This document shows positions 25,548 to 36,417 of a stretch of 64,000 nt of DNA, piece after piece. How positions within the stretch are numbered: position 1 is the first letter of the stretch; each line of letters opens with the position of its first letter. Origin of the DNA: Blastomyces gilchristii SLH14081 (Eukaryota; Ascomycota; Eurotiomycetes; Onygenales; Ajellomycetaceae); assembly GCF_000003855.2 (NCBI RefSeq), contig NW_003101680.1, forward strand, positions 4,380,731 to 4,444,730. Reading direction: 5' to 3'. A program made the translations under genes and the position numbers. The notes under the pieces are model-generated. The model was not told the origin of the DNA. It saw only the letters and a program-made list of their open reading frames with translations, and ran no database searches.

Positions 25548-27480
25548 TTATTTAACTTGATTTACTAGATTCTCTTTTCTGAGACAGCAGTTGATGTAAT
25601 GAGAGCCTCTGCATACATAGCACTCTATCACAGACACTGATGATTTGCTCTCTGCACGCCTAATCAGCAGTCTGCTCAGTTCAGAGATGCTTGTGAGAAG
25701 AGTCATTTCTACAGCAGGCACAGATGACTTAATAGTTTTCATATATAATCTGGTCAAGAGAGTCTGATAAGAGTGACAGTTATTATTTTGATCAAATCAT
25801 CTGAAGTCTTATATATATTCAGTGAATTAAGTTCTTCAATCAGTTCAAGTGTATCAGACAGCTGACTCATTATCTCTAATCCTTCTTCAGAAGTCATTCA
25901 GATGCTTGATGAGAATAAGAGATGTGATCAGAGATAGATTTAACTTCAACTCTTCTCATAGAAGTCTCTTCATCATCACAGAGTTGAAGATTAAGACAGC
26001 TTGCAGTAAGTTAATCTTTCATAAGATATACAGTGTCAATGACAGCTTATCTGACTTCTTAAAGAAGAAACACAGTTCTTGAGCTTTCACTCAGACTTCT
26101 CTCTCAGATAGCTGGAATTCTCACCTCAGCTCACTGATTGTGATGAGAAGAAAAGTACTTATATTCTTTCTCATTTCAGTAGACAGACTATTGTGTCATT
26201 CTAATGTCTATCTCTTTAAATATAATAGAAAGACTCAGAGTACTGCATTCTCTTTCTTCTATATAGTAATAAACTCTAGATAACTGATGAATATTATTAC
26301 ATCTGCTTCTGCTGAATTGAACAGTATAATATTACTCACTCTCAGTCATGTCAGATATTCTCATTCATCACCTTCAGTGTAGCAGACTGCATCATCAATT
26401 CATCATGAGAATGAATGAGATCTATTATCTAGCAGAAAGTCATCATAATTATGAGTGAGACAGGTCTTCTTCTTCAAGAGTACTGCAGACACTTGCTCTC
26501 TGCAGACTTGATTCTCTTCTATGTTATAGATAAAGTGTGAAATGTCTGTCTCTTATGTGAAATTGAATCTATTTCTTATCATATTTAAGTGATGAGTTCT
26601 GCTTCTGAACACATCTCATTCAGCATCACACAGCTCTCTTGAGGTTGCAGATGTTCACAGGGCCCTAGAAAGTGATTTGAAGCCTTCATCAAATAAGGCA
26701 TTCAGTCATCAGAAGAATTCAGTGAGAAAATCATTATCTTTAACTTAAGTCAGTTGTTTCTGCTGCTGTTGATTTTCACACTGCTGCTCTTATCTCTGAG
26801 TGATGAGCACTGCTTTCTTCATATGAAAGTTGTTTCATATCTCTGTCAGTCAGCTTCTTCTATCTGCTAAACACTGAAGATTGTTCTGAAGCTTGTTAAT
26901 ATACTTATTAACAAGAGTGATACACTTATTCAGCTAATTCTGCTGCTGATTGAGCTGATACTCACACTTATCTAGCTTGCTTTCTCACTGAGCCAGCTGA
27001 GACTTCAGTTACTTCAACTTCTTAATTGTATCTAATACAGTGACTTCATTGAGAGAGACATGACTCTGACTATTAAACTCAACATAGCTTGAAGCTATTG
27101 ATTCTCTTTCTTTCATATGCTTTGTGACCTCTGTACAGAAAGTCTGTAGTCAAGAATTACTGACATTCTTTCATTTCATGACAGAAACTGAGTTAAGAAT
27201 TATCTTAACATTGTTGTAATGCCTGACAGACACTCTTATAAGAATGTCCTCTGTCTTAACACAGTCATATAATGTGACTTGATTCTTGACACTATTATAT
27301 CATTTATTTGCATTCTGTCAGACCTCTGCAATCATGATAGTATGTTTCTTCACTGTCATCTGTGAGTAGGCGCGCTCAGTGTCAGATCTCTGAACAGGTT
27401 TATGAGAAGCTCACTTCTCAGCAGACTCATTCAGCTCAGCAGAGCAGAGCAGCTGACAGAAGCTGCTTCTAGTGAGTCAT
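25548..27480 (-). pseudogene. gag of the complete LTR element (degraded)
   Basis: The minus-strand frame 25,548-25,757 contains a nucleocapsid zinc-knuckle relic, CYVCRGSHYINCC, close to the CCHC spacing. Upstream to about 27,480 lies a long Gln/Ser/Leu-rich, coiled-coil-like region with stops at former Trp codons. This is the expected place for capsid and matrix, next to the right (5') LTR. Confidence 0.65.
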
Positions 27481-27812
27481 CTGTCCTGCTTCATTGTAAT
27501 GTGTAACAGACATGTATAGAGTGAGTCTACTACAACTGAACTGATTATCAGCTGCAGTGATGAAAAAGATAGAGTAGTCAATCAGATCAATTATCAGTTG
27601 ACTGAACTTCATTATCTACAACTCAGATTAATCATCAGTATTACATCTTCTTAAAGATGAAAAGAATGTAGAGAAATTAATCAGATTAATTACTAGTTAA
27701 CTGAACTTCATTATTCACAATTCAGATCAATTATCAGTGTTGTATCTTTTAAAGACAGAGCAGAATCTAAGAGAATCAAGAATCTTGTTCTTAATGAGAT
27801 ATACTATCAAAT

Positions 27813-28115
27813 TGCAGCATACATTATTTGTAGTGTATGCTAATCACATATCATACATGTAAAAAGGTAAATCTTGTCTTATTCTTCAAGATGGAGATGA
27901 GCGGACGCCTCTATATATATATATATACATGCTTGTTTGTTTATTGTGATTGACTTTTACAGAAGGAAGGAGCAGAAGCCTCAGAAAGAAAGAGGCGGAA
28001 GCCTCAGAAAGAAAGAGGCAGAAGCCTCAGAAAGAGGTGAAAGCCTCAGAAAGAAAGAGGTGAAAGCCTCAGAAAGAGGTGGAAGCTCTGAGAAGTAGCA
28101 AGAGTGAATGCCACA
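27813..28115 (-). repeat. Right LTR (5' LTR of the minus-strand element)
   Basis: 303 bp, same length as the left LTR and TG...CA ended. It keeps more G and C in the internal 24-bp repeat array (about 27,965-28,085) than the left LTR, which shows more T and A at variable sites. The two copies were therefore mutated unequally. Confidence 0.92.
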
Positions 28116-28485
28116 ACTAGTATATACTTGATTGCTAGTAATTTCTTTTCATACACTGAGTAATTGAGCTCAGCATCTGATAGTTTTCTATCATTATATG
28201 TTACTGAGTGCAGCTTGTCATTCTTACTCATCTGCAGAAGAGTGTCTTTAATGGCTTATTCAGATACATCTATCTTAATATAGAAATATTTATCACAATC
28301 TGATTAAATAAGCACTGAAAATGTTATCATGTATTTTCTCAGTGTGAGAAAGGCCTCTTCACACATGATATTTCAGATAATTGAATAAAACTTCTTCTTA
28401 TGCAGATTTGCATCTGTTTCTCTTAAGAGATCTGAGAGTGATGCGGATATTTATATAAAATCCTTAATAAATCTGCAGTAATTTG

Positions 28486-28991
28486 TAGACTGACTGTGTG
28501 ACTGTGTCTAGAATCAGAACTAGAATATTTAATAATCTTATTATCAATTTAACTGATCTCATTACACTGTTTTAACATTAGATAGTAGTCTCATACTGTC
28601 TCAGTAAGACTTACTGTCTACTTTTATCACATTTTTCAAATGAGATCATGATTTTCACTTCTTAATTGAAATTATTTTTATTGCTTTAAATGACTTTAAA
28701 TCTTATTTAAGTGTTATCAAAAAGTGTTACTTTTTAAAAAATTAAAAATAGTCTAAAGAAAACCTTAAAATGTCTAAAAATAGTAACTTTATACTAAGAA
28801 TGAGACTAAATGAGATCAAATGAAATCACTTTCTTATTTTTTCTAAGTCATAGTTTCATTTTGAGATCTGATATATAGTTACTTTGCATGTTTTTTTAAT
28901 GATTAGTCTCAGCGGGATTCACATCAAGAAATGTATAGAACCTGATCAAATGAAATCAAACATGAAATTCATAGTCTCAGCAGTCAGTCTA
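28486..28991. mobile_element. 506-bp TIR element (MITE), 8-bp target-site duplication
   Basis: The ends are inverted repeats: tagactgactg at 28,486-28,496 and cagtcagtcta at 28,981-28,991, with looser matching inward. The flanks gtaatttg (28,478-28,485) and gtaatata (28,992-28,999) are both one or two changes from the uninterrupted paralogue in gypsy copy 1 (ataatatg), implying an 8-bp duplication. That length suggests a hAT-type source, though the termini are not diagnostic. No coding capacity is seen; the interior is AT-rich with repeated gatcaaatgaaatca-like motifs. Confidence 0.75.
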
Positions 28992-29682
28992 GTAATATAA
29001 GACTAACTCAAGAAACTGTTGTACATGATGTATATTTCTCAGCTGCAGTCAATTCACTATAACATTCAATTTCTTCAGAATGAGATGTATACACTTATCA
29101 CTCACTACATATTCTATAAACTCTAACTCTTCTATTTCAAACACATACTTTGTTAATTTAATATAGAGCTTATACTCTGTCAGAGTTGTAAGTACTTTAT
29201 CAAGATACTTCAGATGTTCATTATATAAGTTTAAGAAGACTAGAATATTATTCAGATATATAAGATATAAGATTTCATTCTATTTATAAAGAATTATATT
29301 CATCATTATTTAAAAGATGACAGACACATTTATCAGACTGAATAATATTATCAGAAAGTTGAACTTTTCTTATTATATATTAAATGTAGTTTGTGATACT
29401 GACAGTTTGTCTATACAGATCTGTCAATATTCTGAGAGAAGATTAATCTTCAATAGATATCAGATGTTTTCAACTGTATTCAACTGTTGTTGAATCTATG
29501 ATAATAAGTATCTGTTCTTAATTATAAGCTTATTAAGTGCTTGATAATTAATACACATTCATCACTCTTCATCTGCCTTTTTCATTAATAGAACTGAGAA
29601 GTCTCATGTGCTTAATAAGAGTTGTATGAGATCATGTTCTAGAAGATCTGTGATCTGATACTTCTGTTCTTTGAGATGTGTT

Positions 29683-30175
29683 TGTAACAGAAGATAGACC
29701 AAGTTCGGACCCAGAAGATCCATTAAACTGGAGCCGGAAATGGAAATTCACGCAAATCGCAATGGTTTACATACATACCCTCAGGGTCGGCATTCCGACA
29801 ACGGTGCAGTACAGCGTGCTCACTGATATCACATGGTATACCGGAATTTCGACGGGAGAGCTTCTCACTGGAACTGGACTTATGTTCCTGTTTTTAGGAT
29901 GGGGGTGTTTGATCTGGCAACCACTGGCCCTCACTTATGGCCGCTGAGGTGTTTACATCTTGTCTTCCTTACTCCGTGTACCGGTTATGGCTTGGACTGC
30001 ATACTCAAACGCCGGAAGCGCATGGTATTCCCATTGAATCCTTCTGGGAGCTTTCGCTGCACCTCTAGAGTCCCTGTCAGAGATATCTGTTCCAGATATT
30101 TTTTGCCCATGAGCGTGGCCAGTGGCTGTCGACATATGTCCTATTCCTATGTGGTTCTAATTTCATCGCGCGACT
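29683..30175 (+). pseudogene. MFS multidrug-type transporter pseudogene, truncated at both ends
   Basis: The frame starting next to the gypsy break reads DPEDPLNWSRKWK, then a first membrane segment with VGIPTTVQYSVLTD, then TGLMFLFLGWGCLIWQP. This is the N-terminal signature of fungal drug:H+ antiporter-family MFS proteins. After TYGR a TGA replaces an expected Arg codon near 29,945, then GVYILSSLLRVPVMAWTAYS and another TGA near 30,030. PLESLSEISVPDIF follows before a one-base deletion in the T-run near 30,098. Past the shift the reading continues HERGQWLSTYVLFLCGSNF and ends. Only about 160 codons remain of a roughly 500-residue protein; the start was removed at the transposon junction. 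Confidence 0.85.
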
Positions 30176-31190
30176 AAAATTCCACTACCACTCAATCTGG
30201 TGACGAGAAGGCTGGTGCCGATTTCAATATTTTAAAATGATGTATTGTCCTCTCTAATTATGTTACATTTCCCGTGCATGGGCTGGTCTGGGTTCCTTTA
30301 TGGTATTAGCCTCTCGTGGTATAATGTGATGAATGGTATTGCATCTCCCATTCTTTCCTGAATGGGATTGAACAGCCAGCTCTGCAGCCTGTATGGCTCT
30401 GATTAATCTGATAATGGTGATAGGGGTGATACAGGGTGGAAGGGGGTGGTGGTGGTAGAGGGGGTAGAGGGGGCTGCGCAAGCAGCAAAGCGAGCGTAAG
30501 CGAGCGTTTGATGCTTGTAATTAATTAGAATGAAAGATATTTCTGCTTGCAGACAAACTTTCACATAAATTTCTATTGATGAGTGGCTATAAGTGGAATT
30601 AAGTAATTACAAGCAGAAAAACATGAAAAAAGCCATTTGACTCAAATGTCACTATAGACTGCCGTAATCAGCCTTTGGGAAGCTTTGACAGGTGTTAGCG
30701 TTAGCTGCGGGCGATTGGCCCTGGACGGTTAACTAGTTCCCGTTAGCTAGCTTGGTGAGGGCCCAAGAGCACCAAGTGGCTCGATTCCCTGCTTGATTTC
30801 TCATATCGGCATCGAAGGGAGATATTGAGAGCAGGGGTGTGTACAAGGATTACATAGCCCTGCAATGGCTCTCTCCAGTCAGAAAGAAGAATGTACTCCG
30901 TATTTGCTAGGTTTATCAACATTTCCGATCAGGAAGCAAATTAACACATTCTTCGTCATACCTATCAATACGCGTAGTAAAGACGCGCAGTAAAGTGCTC
31001 TGAAAGTATTATGCCAATTTCTTTTTGTTTTTTTTTTTCTTTTTTGTTTTGCAACCTAGTAACTACAGTTAGCTGTCCAATTAGAGATATTAATAAATCC
31101 TTTATGAACCTACGCTAGTATGACCATCAATTTTCGGTTCTTCATTCTTATTATCCTCGTACGCGCTATTCTTTATTATTCTCTATCAAG
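30176..31190. other. Non-coding stretch with an inverted repeat
   Basis: GC-balanced, low-complexity near 30,425-30,475 (purine-rich ggtggtggtagaggggg). An imperfect inverted repeat, tgcttgtaattaatta at about 30,512 with its complement taattacaagca at about 30,605-30,617, spans about 106 bp and could be a small hairpin or MITE. It is preceded by the direct repeat aagcgagcgt/aagcgagcgt. No supportable gene; open frames here are short. Confidence 0.45.
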
Positions 31191-31642
31191 ATGGACCTCC
31201 TTGCTGCTCTTGAACCTCCAATTGCACCTTCTCAAGAGCCAGAGCCTCCTGCTACACCTCCAAAGCAATTAACTCACAATCAATGTTGAGATATTCTTCT
31301 TCTTCACATTCTTGGTTGGACTTGTGATAAGATCTCCAATCACCTTGAGATTACCTATTGAGTGGTTCAATACCGATGCAATCTGAGTACGACTACTTCT
31401 CAGAAGCATACTAGCTACCCTATTCTCTGGATTTGGACCCAATTGAGACTATGGAATCATATGAAGCTGTGGATGCAGGGGAACCATCAGGATGAGGAGA
31501 ATCTGTCTTATGATGCACTTCAAGGAGTGGTTAGAGCTGCCTGGGATGCTATAAGAGAGGAGCAGCTATGAGAGCTTTAGCAGAGATGCCAGCTCTCTAT
31601 CAGGAAGTTATACAGGCAGGTGGTGGCTATACTAGATATTAA
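31191..31642 (+). pseudogene. Internally deleted Tc1/mariner-type transposase relic
   Basis: From an ATG at 31,191 the frame reads MDLLAALEPP, then a helix-turn-helix block (LTHNQC, stop, DILLLHILGWTCDKISNHL, EITY, stop, VVQYRCN). Both stops replace expected Arg codons. This pattern matches the N-terminal DNA-binding part of ascomycete Tc1/mariner transposases. After about 70 further codons the sequence jumps to the family's C-terminus: VVRAAWDAI, then in a shifted frame MPALYQEVIQAGGGYTRY and a stop at about 31,642. The DDE/D catalytic domain is absent. No terminal inverted repeats were identified. Confidence 0.7.
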
Positions 31643-31649
31643 TATGATT

Positions 31650-33943
31650 ATCGATTCCTCTACAGATTATTCTATAATAATGAGAACTCGCTCAACGCGA
31701 GAATGCCATGTATACCCCCCAGAATGATGGTTAGAATGCCACTAAAATGTTAGGGTGGAACTACCGAAAATACCGGGGCACACCGTAGTATTGATACTCG
31801 GGCGCCCTACTAATTTTGCAGATACCGTCCAATGCCCAGCAGAGCCTGGGGCTTCGGTCGTGAATAACGGGACGGCTTCTAAAAGATTTGCACAGTAGAA
31901 GTAACCGCTGGTTAGGAGAGCTGGGGGGGTGGTGATACTTTTTTCCTTGTAGAGAGACGAAGATACCACCACGAGACCTTCAGGCCGACTGGGAACTTTA
32001 CAATCATCTCGCATTGTCAGCCTAGCTATTTACCTTGTCATTTTTGAAAATAGGCAACGAAGGGGCACTGCTGTACGCAGTGTAGTTCGTGTGCATGCGA
32101 GATGTTGTATAGTAGAGGGCCAATGGTGATGGAGACGGAGAGGAGTTATCCAGTGGCCAGTGCCCAGACACAGCAAGCATGCCATGGAAGTTTGGCAAGT
32201 TAACGAAGAACGAAACAAGGACGAGAATATAATAATGCATAGAGTGCTGTACTTCGGCAAAACCATACCTTGTCCTGGGCGAAATATATGGTATTTCTAG
32301 CCCACCAGAATACGACTTTGTCTATTGCTGCGAAGACGGTCATCTGAATGAATTTTTAATTGCTGGCACTTGCTGTGATCAGAGATATCCATATGGATAT
32401 CCCTCACTGTGTGTTTCTGCCGAGGAAGCATCATTCCTTGTTGTTTGTGCGGAGAAACCAAGCAGGCATCGATTTATGTATGGTTTTCGTATCGAGTGCT
32501 TCAGGGGTAGCATTCATGGTTGTTTCTCGTAGTTTTAATAATATCGATAGCACGCCTCCTGGAGAGAAAGGTGTTTACAAGTGCAAGGTAAAACCCTGCC
32601 AGTCGGGATTTATTGAGAGGGTTTGCAACCATAAAGTGTGCGAATATGGCTAGAAGAATCAAGACCCTAGCTCGTCAATATCGTCACAGATTCCCCGAGT
32701 GATGAAGTTGGGTCGGCGATGTGAATAACAAGAAGCTAAGTGCAGTAGTGGCGAATGGGATTGCATTGGTTGTTGGTTCTAGGATGTTAACACTCCTCAG
32801 TCTCCTCACCCTCCAACGTCCAGCATTACTGGTGGTCAGAAAATCATCCGTGATTCAGGCGATGGCGTCCGCACCCTGCAATGCACAACCAACTTCCAAG
32901 ACGCTTGCGCACAGTTTCACACTGCTGCCTGCCGTGATTCGACAGGTCGGAAAAGACCTCCGCCAGTGACCAAAAGACACCTTTGCCAATCACCTCTCCA
33001 GACTCAAGTCCTCCATCTCCAGATCACCTACAAGGTGTCAGCAATCGGATCCAGATTTTGTCGATTTTTATCGATTTTATCCGCAATTCGGACACTATAC
33101 AAATCACCGACAAGGGCTGCCCCGGCTCCGTGGGCGGGGGTGGAAAAGTTTGATATGGTGTGTCGGTGGTTCGTCTCGATGAGGGGCAGCCAGGTAGCTC
33201 TCCTCATCAATGTCAATGGAGTTTTTTCTTTCACGGACCAAGTTGCCGGAGCACGTATCACGGCCAACAGCGGCCGCAGCAAGCCACAATTGGCGGTAAG
33301 GCCTGTCGTGGGGAACGGATACTGCTAGATCGGCGTCACTCCCTGCAAGCACTCGAATCAGAGCTTTCAACCAAAATTTCCACGTCGATGACGATTTATG
33401 GGCTGCCTTTCCATTCGACGGATTAGAGAACCTCTTCATCTTGATTCCAGTATTCGACTTGCAGCAGCAGACGCATACAGGAGGCGCAAACAGTCCTTTT
33501 TTGGCGCATCTTGTATGACAACATTTGTACTTTTGTACTCCTTCGGGTTTCCTAGATGCTTACCTTCTCCCACCTCACAAAGGAGCTCCGATCCGACTCA
33601 ACATCGGTCGTTTTAATTTGCCCTTTTCCTATCACCAATCGTTTGAACAATCGCGAGGCGTCTATAGTCACGGCAGCTTCTATCAAATATCTCTGTGGAG
33701 ATGCTCCCCCTGCATATTCTGCCTTACTCTTGCAAAATATCTTGAAATTCCTACCTGCTTGCGGCATCCAACTGCCTCAGTAGAGGACGAAAAGGTACCT
33801 GGTATAGCAGGCCGTCTTTGTTTACAAATCGCCGGTCGTTTGCTGCTCTACAAGACTCGGTTGATGTGAATTCCTTTGGGCCCGGTCCGCATGAGATCTT
33901 TCGTACTGCATTTTACGATCTTGATTGAGCACATTACACAACC
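31650..33943. other. Gene-free or decayed stretch
   Basis: GC-balanced. Several overlapping open frames of 70-120 codons occur on both strands (for example 32,360-32,653 plus, 31,742-32,014 minus, 32,966-33,328 plus), but none has a recognisable domain. At about 32,840-33,430 plausible coding signal shifts between frames, suggesting an old broken gene. I do not assign one. Confidence 0.4.
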
Positions 33944-35152
33944 ATGCTGCTGTCTTCCCTGATCTTGTCGTTTCTCTTCGCTCGCAAAGGTGCCGGATTG
34001 CAAGTCACAGCGGGTTCTCCGTGTGAATCGACCTGTCGCAGAACATCCACCAACACGACCGATGCTGTAGTTTGTCTAGATCATCAGTACAACTCCCCGC
34101 CAGGAACTTATTTCGAAGAGTGCGTGAAATGCGAATTACGAAGCACCTACTTCCGTTCACGTTCCTTCGAAACCCACGACACGGACGTTAATTGGGGACT
34201 ATGTATGTCCAAGTCACCCTTATTAACGACTGGAATACGGTTATCGCTGACATATTTACAGACAACCTTCGCTATGCGCTCTCAACTTGTGTGTTTGATT
34301 TTCCAGTGGAAAAGCCAGATTCCATGTCAAGCCCGTGCCGGGTGACATGCGACCAACTTGGGGAAGCCATAAAGTTCCATCTGCTTTCCCCAACACCGGA
34401 GAACATGCTTGATTTCTGCGGAATGGGGGTCTTCGACGACGGCGTCATCACCCAATGTGCTGCCTGTTACAACTTGACAGAGACCGAGAAATATTTGGGC
34501 AACTGTATGGCTCCATCCCACTTTATGAATATCTAAAATAGATGACATTTTACTGACAAGTAGGAAACAACCAGTTGTTGAAGCGATCCGAGAAGGTTGC
34601 CACGCAAACCTACCCAACGGCGTACCTTTTATGCTCGATCCGAACAAGGTCTTCGATACAGAGCCTCTCCCAGCAAACACTAACATCCCCCAGATCACGG
34701 ACGGAGAAACAGACAAAAAGAACATGAAAAACCTCATCCTCGTCATTGTCTTACCTATCATAGGATTCCTCCTATTACTGGCATGCGCATGCGGCGCGTG
34801 TATATTCTGTGTCCACCGTCGCCGACGCAAATCAAAGAGAAAGAACCAGCCGACATATCTGCATGAGCGATGGAACGACACGGGCATAATGTCACCAGTG
34901 CGCAATCATCTGCGAAGAAGCTGGGGAGAGCCATCCCCTTACCAACCCGAATTCACTGGACCGTGCGCAGATTATCCTAACCAAGCCTATCCAAACACCG
35001 CTGCCGAGGCCCCGCAAGACGTCAAGTATCCGCCAGAGACATATGCGATGGAATCGACCTCGCAGCAATATGCAACAGTGTCACCCAAGTCAGACATGTC
35101 GACGCCCAAATTATTCCCGCCCCCTCCGCCTCGCAAATCAATGAATGACTGA
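33944..35152 (+). CDS. Cysteine-rich single-pass membrane protein, 3 exons, 359 aa
   Basis: Exons 33,944-34,202, 34,262-34,504 and 34,575-35,152. Introns start GTATGT and GTATGG and end ACAG and CCAG; the joins give WGLYNLRYAL and KYLGNFVEAIREGC. The product has a signal peptide (about residues 1-20). Its extracellular part has paired cysteines (SPCESTC, ECVKCEL, SPCRVTC, TQCAACYNLT). One membrane helix lies at about 221-246 (LILVIVLPIIGFLLLLACAC), then a stop-transfer CVHRRRRKSKRK. The cytoplasmic tail is Pro/Tyr-rich and ends PPPPPRKSMND. It resembles conserved ascomycete cell-surface proteins of unknown function; a sensor or wall-associated role is only inference. The second intron has a CTGAC branch-like motif near 34,552. 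Two nearer AGs (aag, tag) break the frame, which decides the acceptor. Confidence 0.85.
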
Positions 35153-36417
35153 TTTGCCATCAAGGAAGAAAGAAGAAAAAGAAAAAGAATATAAAACTGA
35201 TGAAGAATAACTATCTTGTTTTTCATCCGGCGTTTTTGGTATAGTGGGTGTAAGAAGGGCGAGCATTGTTCCCCTCCCGATCGCCCAGGCAGGCGAATTG
35301 CTTTCCTGATGGCTCTCCAAATATCCTCCCAATCATTGCCTGGACGTTTCCAGCTTTATTTTCCCTTGGTGTTATCGGTCTTTCTAGTCTTACTGTTTAT
35401 GTGCCCCCAATGCTGCTTATCTCGAACAGACATCTGCTGGCTGGCTCTTCTTTTTTCATATCAATGGAAGGTCCTCCGTCTAGTCTGAGTTTTATACCCC
35501 AACTGCTGTATACTTGCAGTCTATTTTATCTTTATTTCCCTACAATTGCGAACCGTTTTTATATTCATATTCTCCTATCCGCCTCCGTAATCCGACCCTT
35601 TTATCCCTTTCGTATCTATCTTCGCAATCTGTTGATTCAGCCTTACGGATCGAATCCCAGCCAGCTCTCGATTCTTACACTATATCCGTTAGGGGCAACT
35701 ACAGCTTGTGCCTAAGTACATATGGATGTTGTGTAGCTGGTTCGACTATCACACAATAACATATGATGTTATGGAATTCAAATATGTTTTATCTGCTATT
35801 TGCAATATGTATTTACAAATGATGCCAGGTTTTCTGACCTTCTTCTCTCTTCACAAACTCGCTTATTACCGAATCAGAAATGATCTAGAGGATGGAATGC
35901 CACGGAAATAGATCCTAAGCTACGTAGAGTGAGCAAATTAATTTCTATCTACAGGGACATTCCTCTGGATTCAAGGGTAGATATGGATAATTCAGGCGGA
36001 GGTCGGGCGCTTATTTCGACTTACCGCACGCACACTAGCTTAATCTTCAGGCGCGCGTTGATCAAGCAATTCAGCCTCCTCATATCATATTTGTATACTC
36101 CGTACAACGTCTGGTTTGAAGAAATAAAAGGAAACGTGTTCAATGCAAAACCTGGGGTTACACTAAAAAAATATCGGCAGAGATAAATATGACCTTTTGG
36201 GGAGTTGTGGTGAGCGCGGGATATTTTTATCATTCGGTAACCATGGGGAGCTTTGGGCCGAGTAGTGATCTAACTACCACTTAACCAACGAGTTATTTGA
36301 ACACCCACGTATAACACACACCGTCCTCGCAATCTATATCGCTCCTGGCAACTCCCTCAATATACAGCCGCAAGCTAAATCAACCTCCAAGAAAAGAGCA
36401 GTGGCCCATCTCAAATC
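35153..36417. other. Intergenic, no supportable gene
   Basis: Short overlapping open frames on both strands (up to 149 codons at 35,266-35,715) have no recognisable domain and no splice logic. The left part is the 3' region of the membrane-protein gene; the right part (about 36,200-36,417) is the likely MED8 promoter and 5' UTR. Confidence 0.5.

Larger units (their letters stand above)
18765..28115 (-). mobile_element. Complete 9.35 kb gypsy LTR retrotransposon nested in gypsy copy 2
   Basis: Two 303-bp LTRs (18,765-19,067 and 27,813-28,115) begin tgcagcatac and end in caca (TG...CA). They are flanked by the 5-bp duplication actag (18,760-18,764 and 28,116-28,120). Gag-pol runs on the minus strand: gag with zinc knuckle, then reverse transcriptase with YIDNIIIFS near 24,070-24,100. 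Integrase lies at about 22,200-22,950 (SDRNLKF, YNSYSNGQSE) and a chromodomain-like end near 21,650-21,740. A purine-biased tract lies just inside the left LTR, consistent with a minus-strand element; no primer-binding site was identified. The LTRs differ at roughly two dozen positions by eye, all transitions, so hypermutation rather than age dominates the divergence. About 2.4 kb between pol and the left LTR holds an extra antisense reading frame. Confidence 0.93.
15955..29682 (-). mobile_element. Hypermutated Ty3/gypsy element, minus strand, copy 2 (nested host)
   Basis: Same family as 10,515-15,774, interrupted three times. Its pieces are 15,955-17,014, 18,062-18,764, 28,116-28,485 and 28,992-29,682; removing the insertions restores collinearity with copy 1. 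Pieces carry the GPY/F region and integrase C-terminus (16,370-16,636, SFYLLYELHPRIS), the integrase N-terminal region (18,216-18,476), RNase H (about 28,120-28,231, KLSDAELNYSVYEKKLLAI) and part of reverse transcriptase (28,992-29,682). It stops abruptly inside reverse transcriptase at 29,682, against an MFS-transporter pseudogene. The gag end is missing. Confidence 0.85.

Noticed and set aside
30653..30670. A second end of the 28,486 MITE (tagactgcc)
   Set aside because: Only seven bases match the TIR and no partner end was found nearby.
32740..33430. A secreted cysteine-containing protein gene
   Set aside because: Plausible peptides (for example QCTTNFQDACAQF) occur but in shifting frames with no consistent splice model.
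36253..36300. tRNA-like D-arm on the minus strand near 36,255-36,295
   Set aside because: Only an A-box-like segment is present; no B box or cloverleaf could be drawn.
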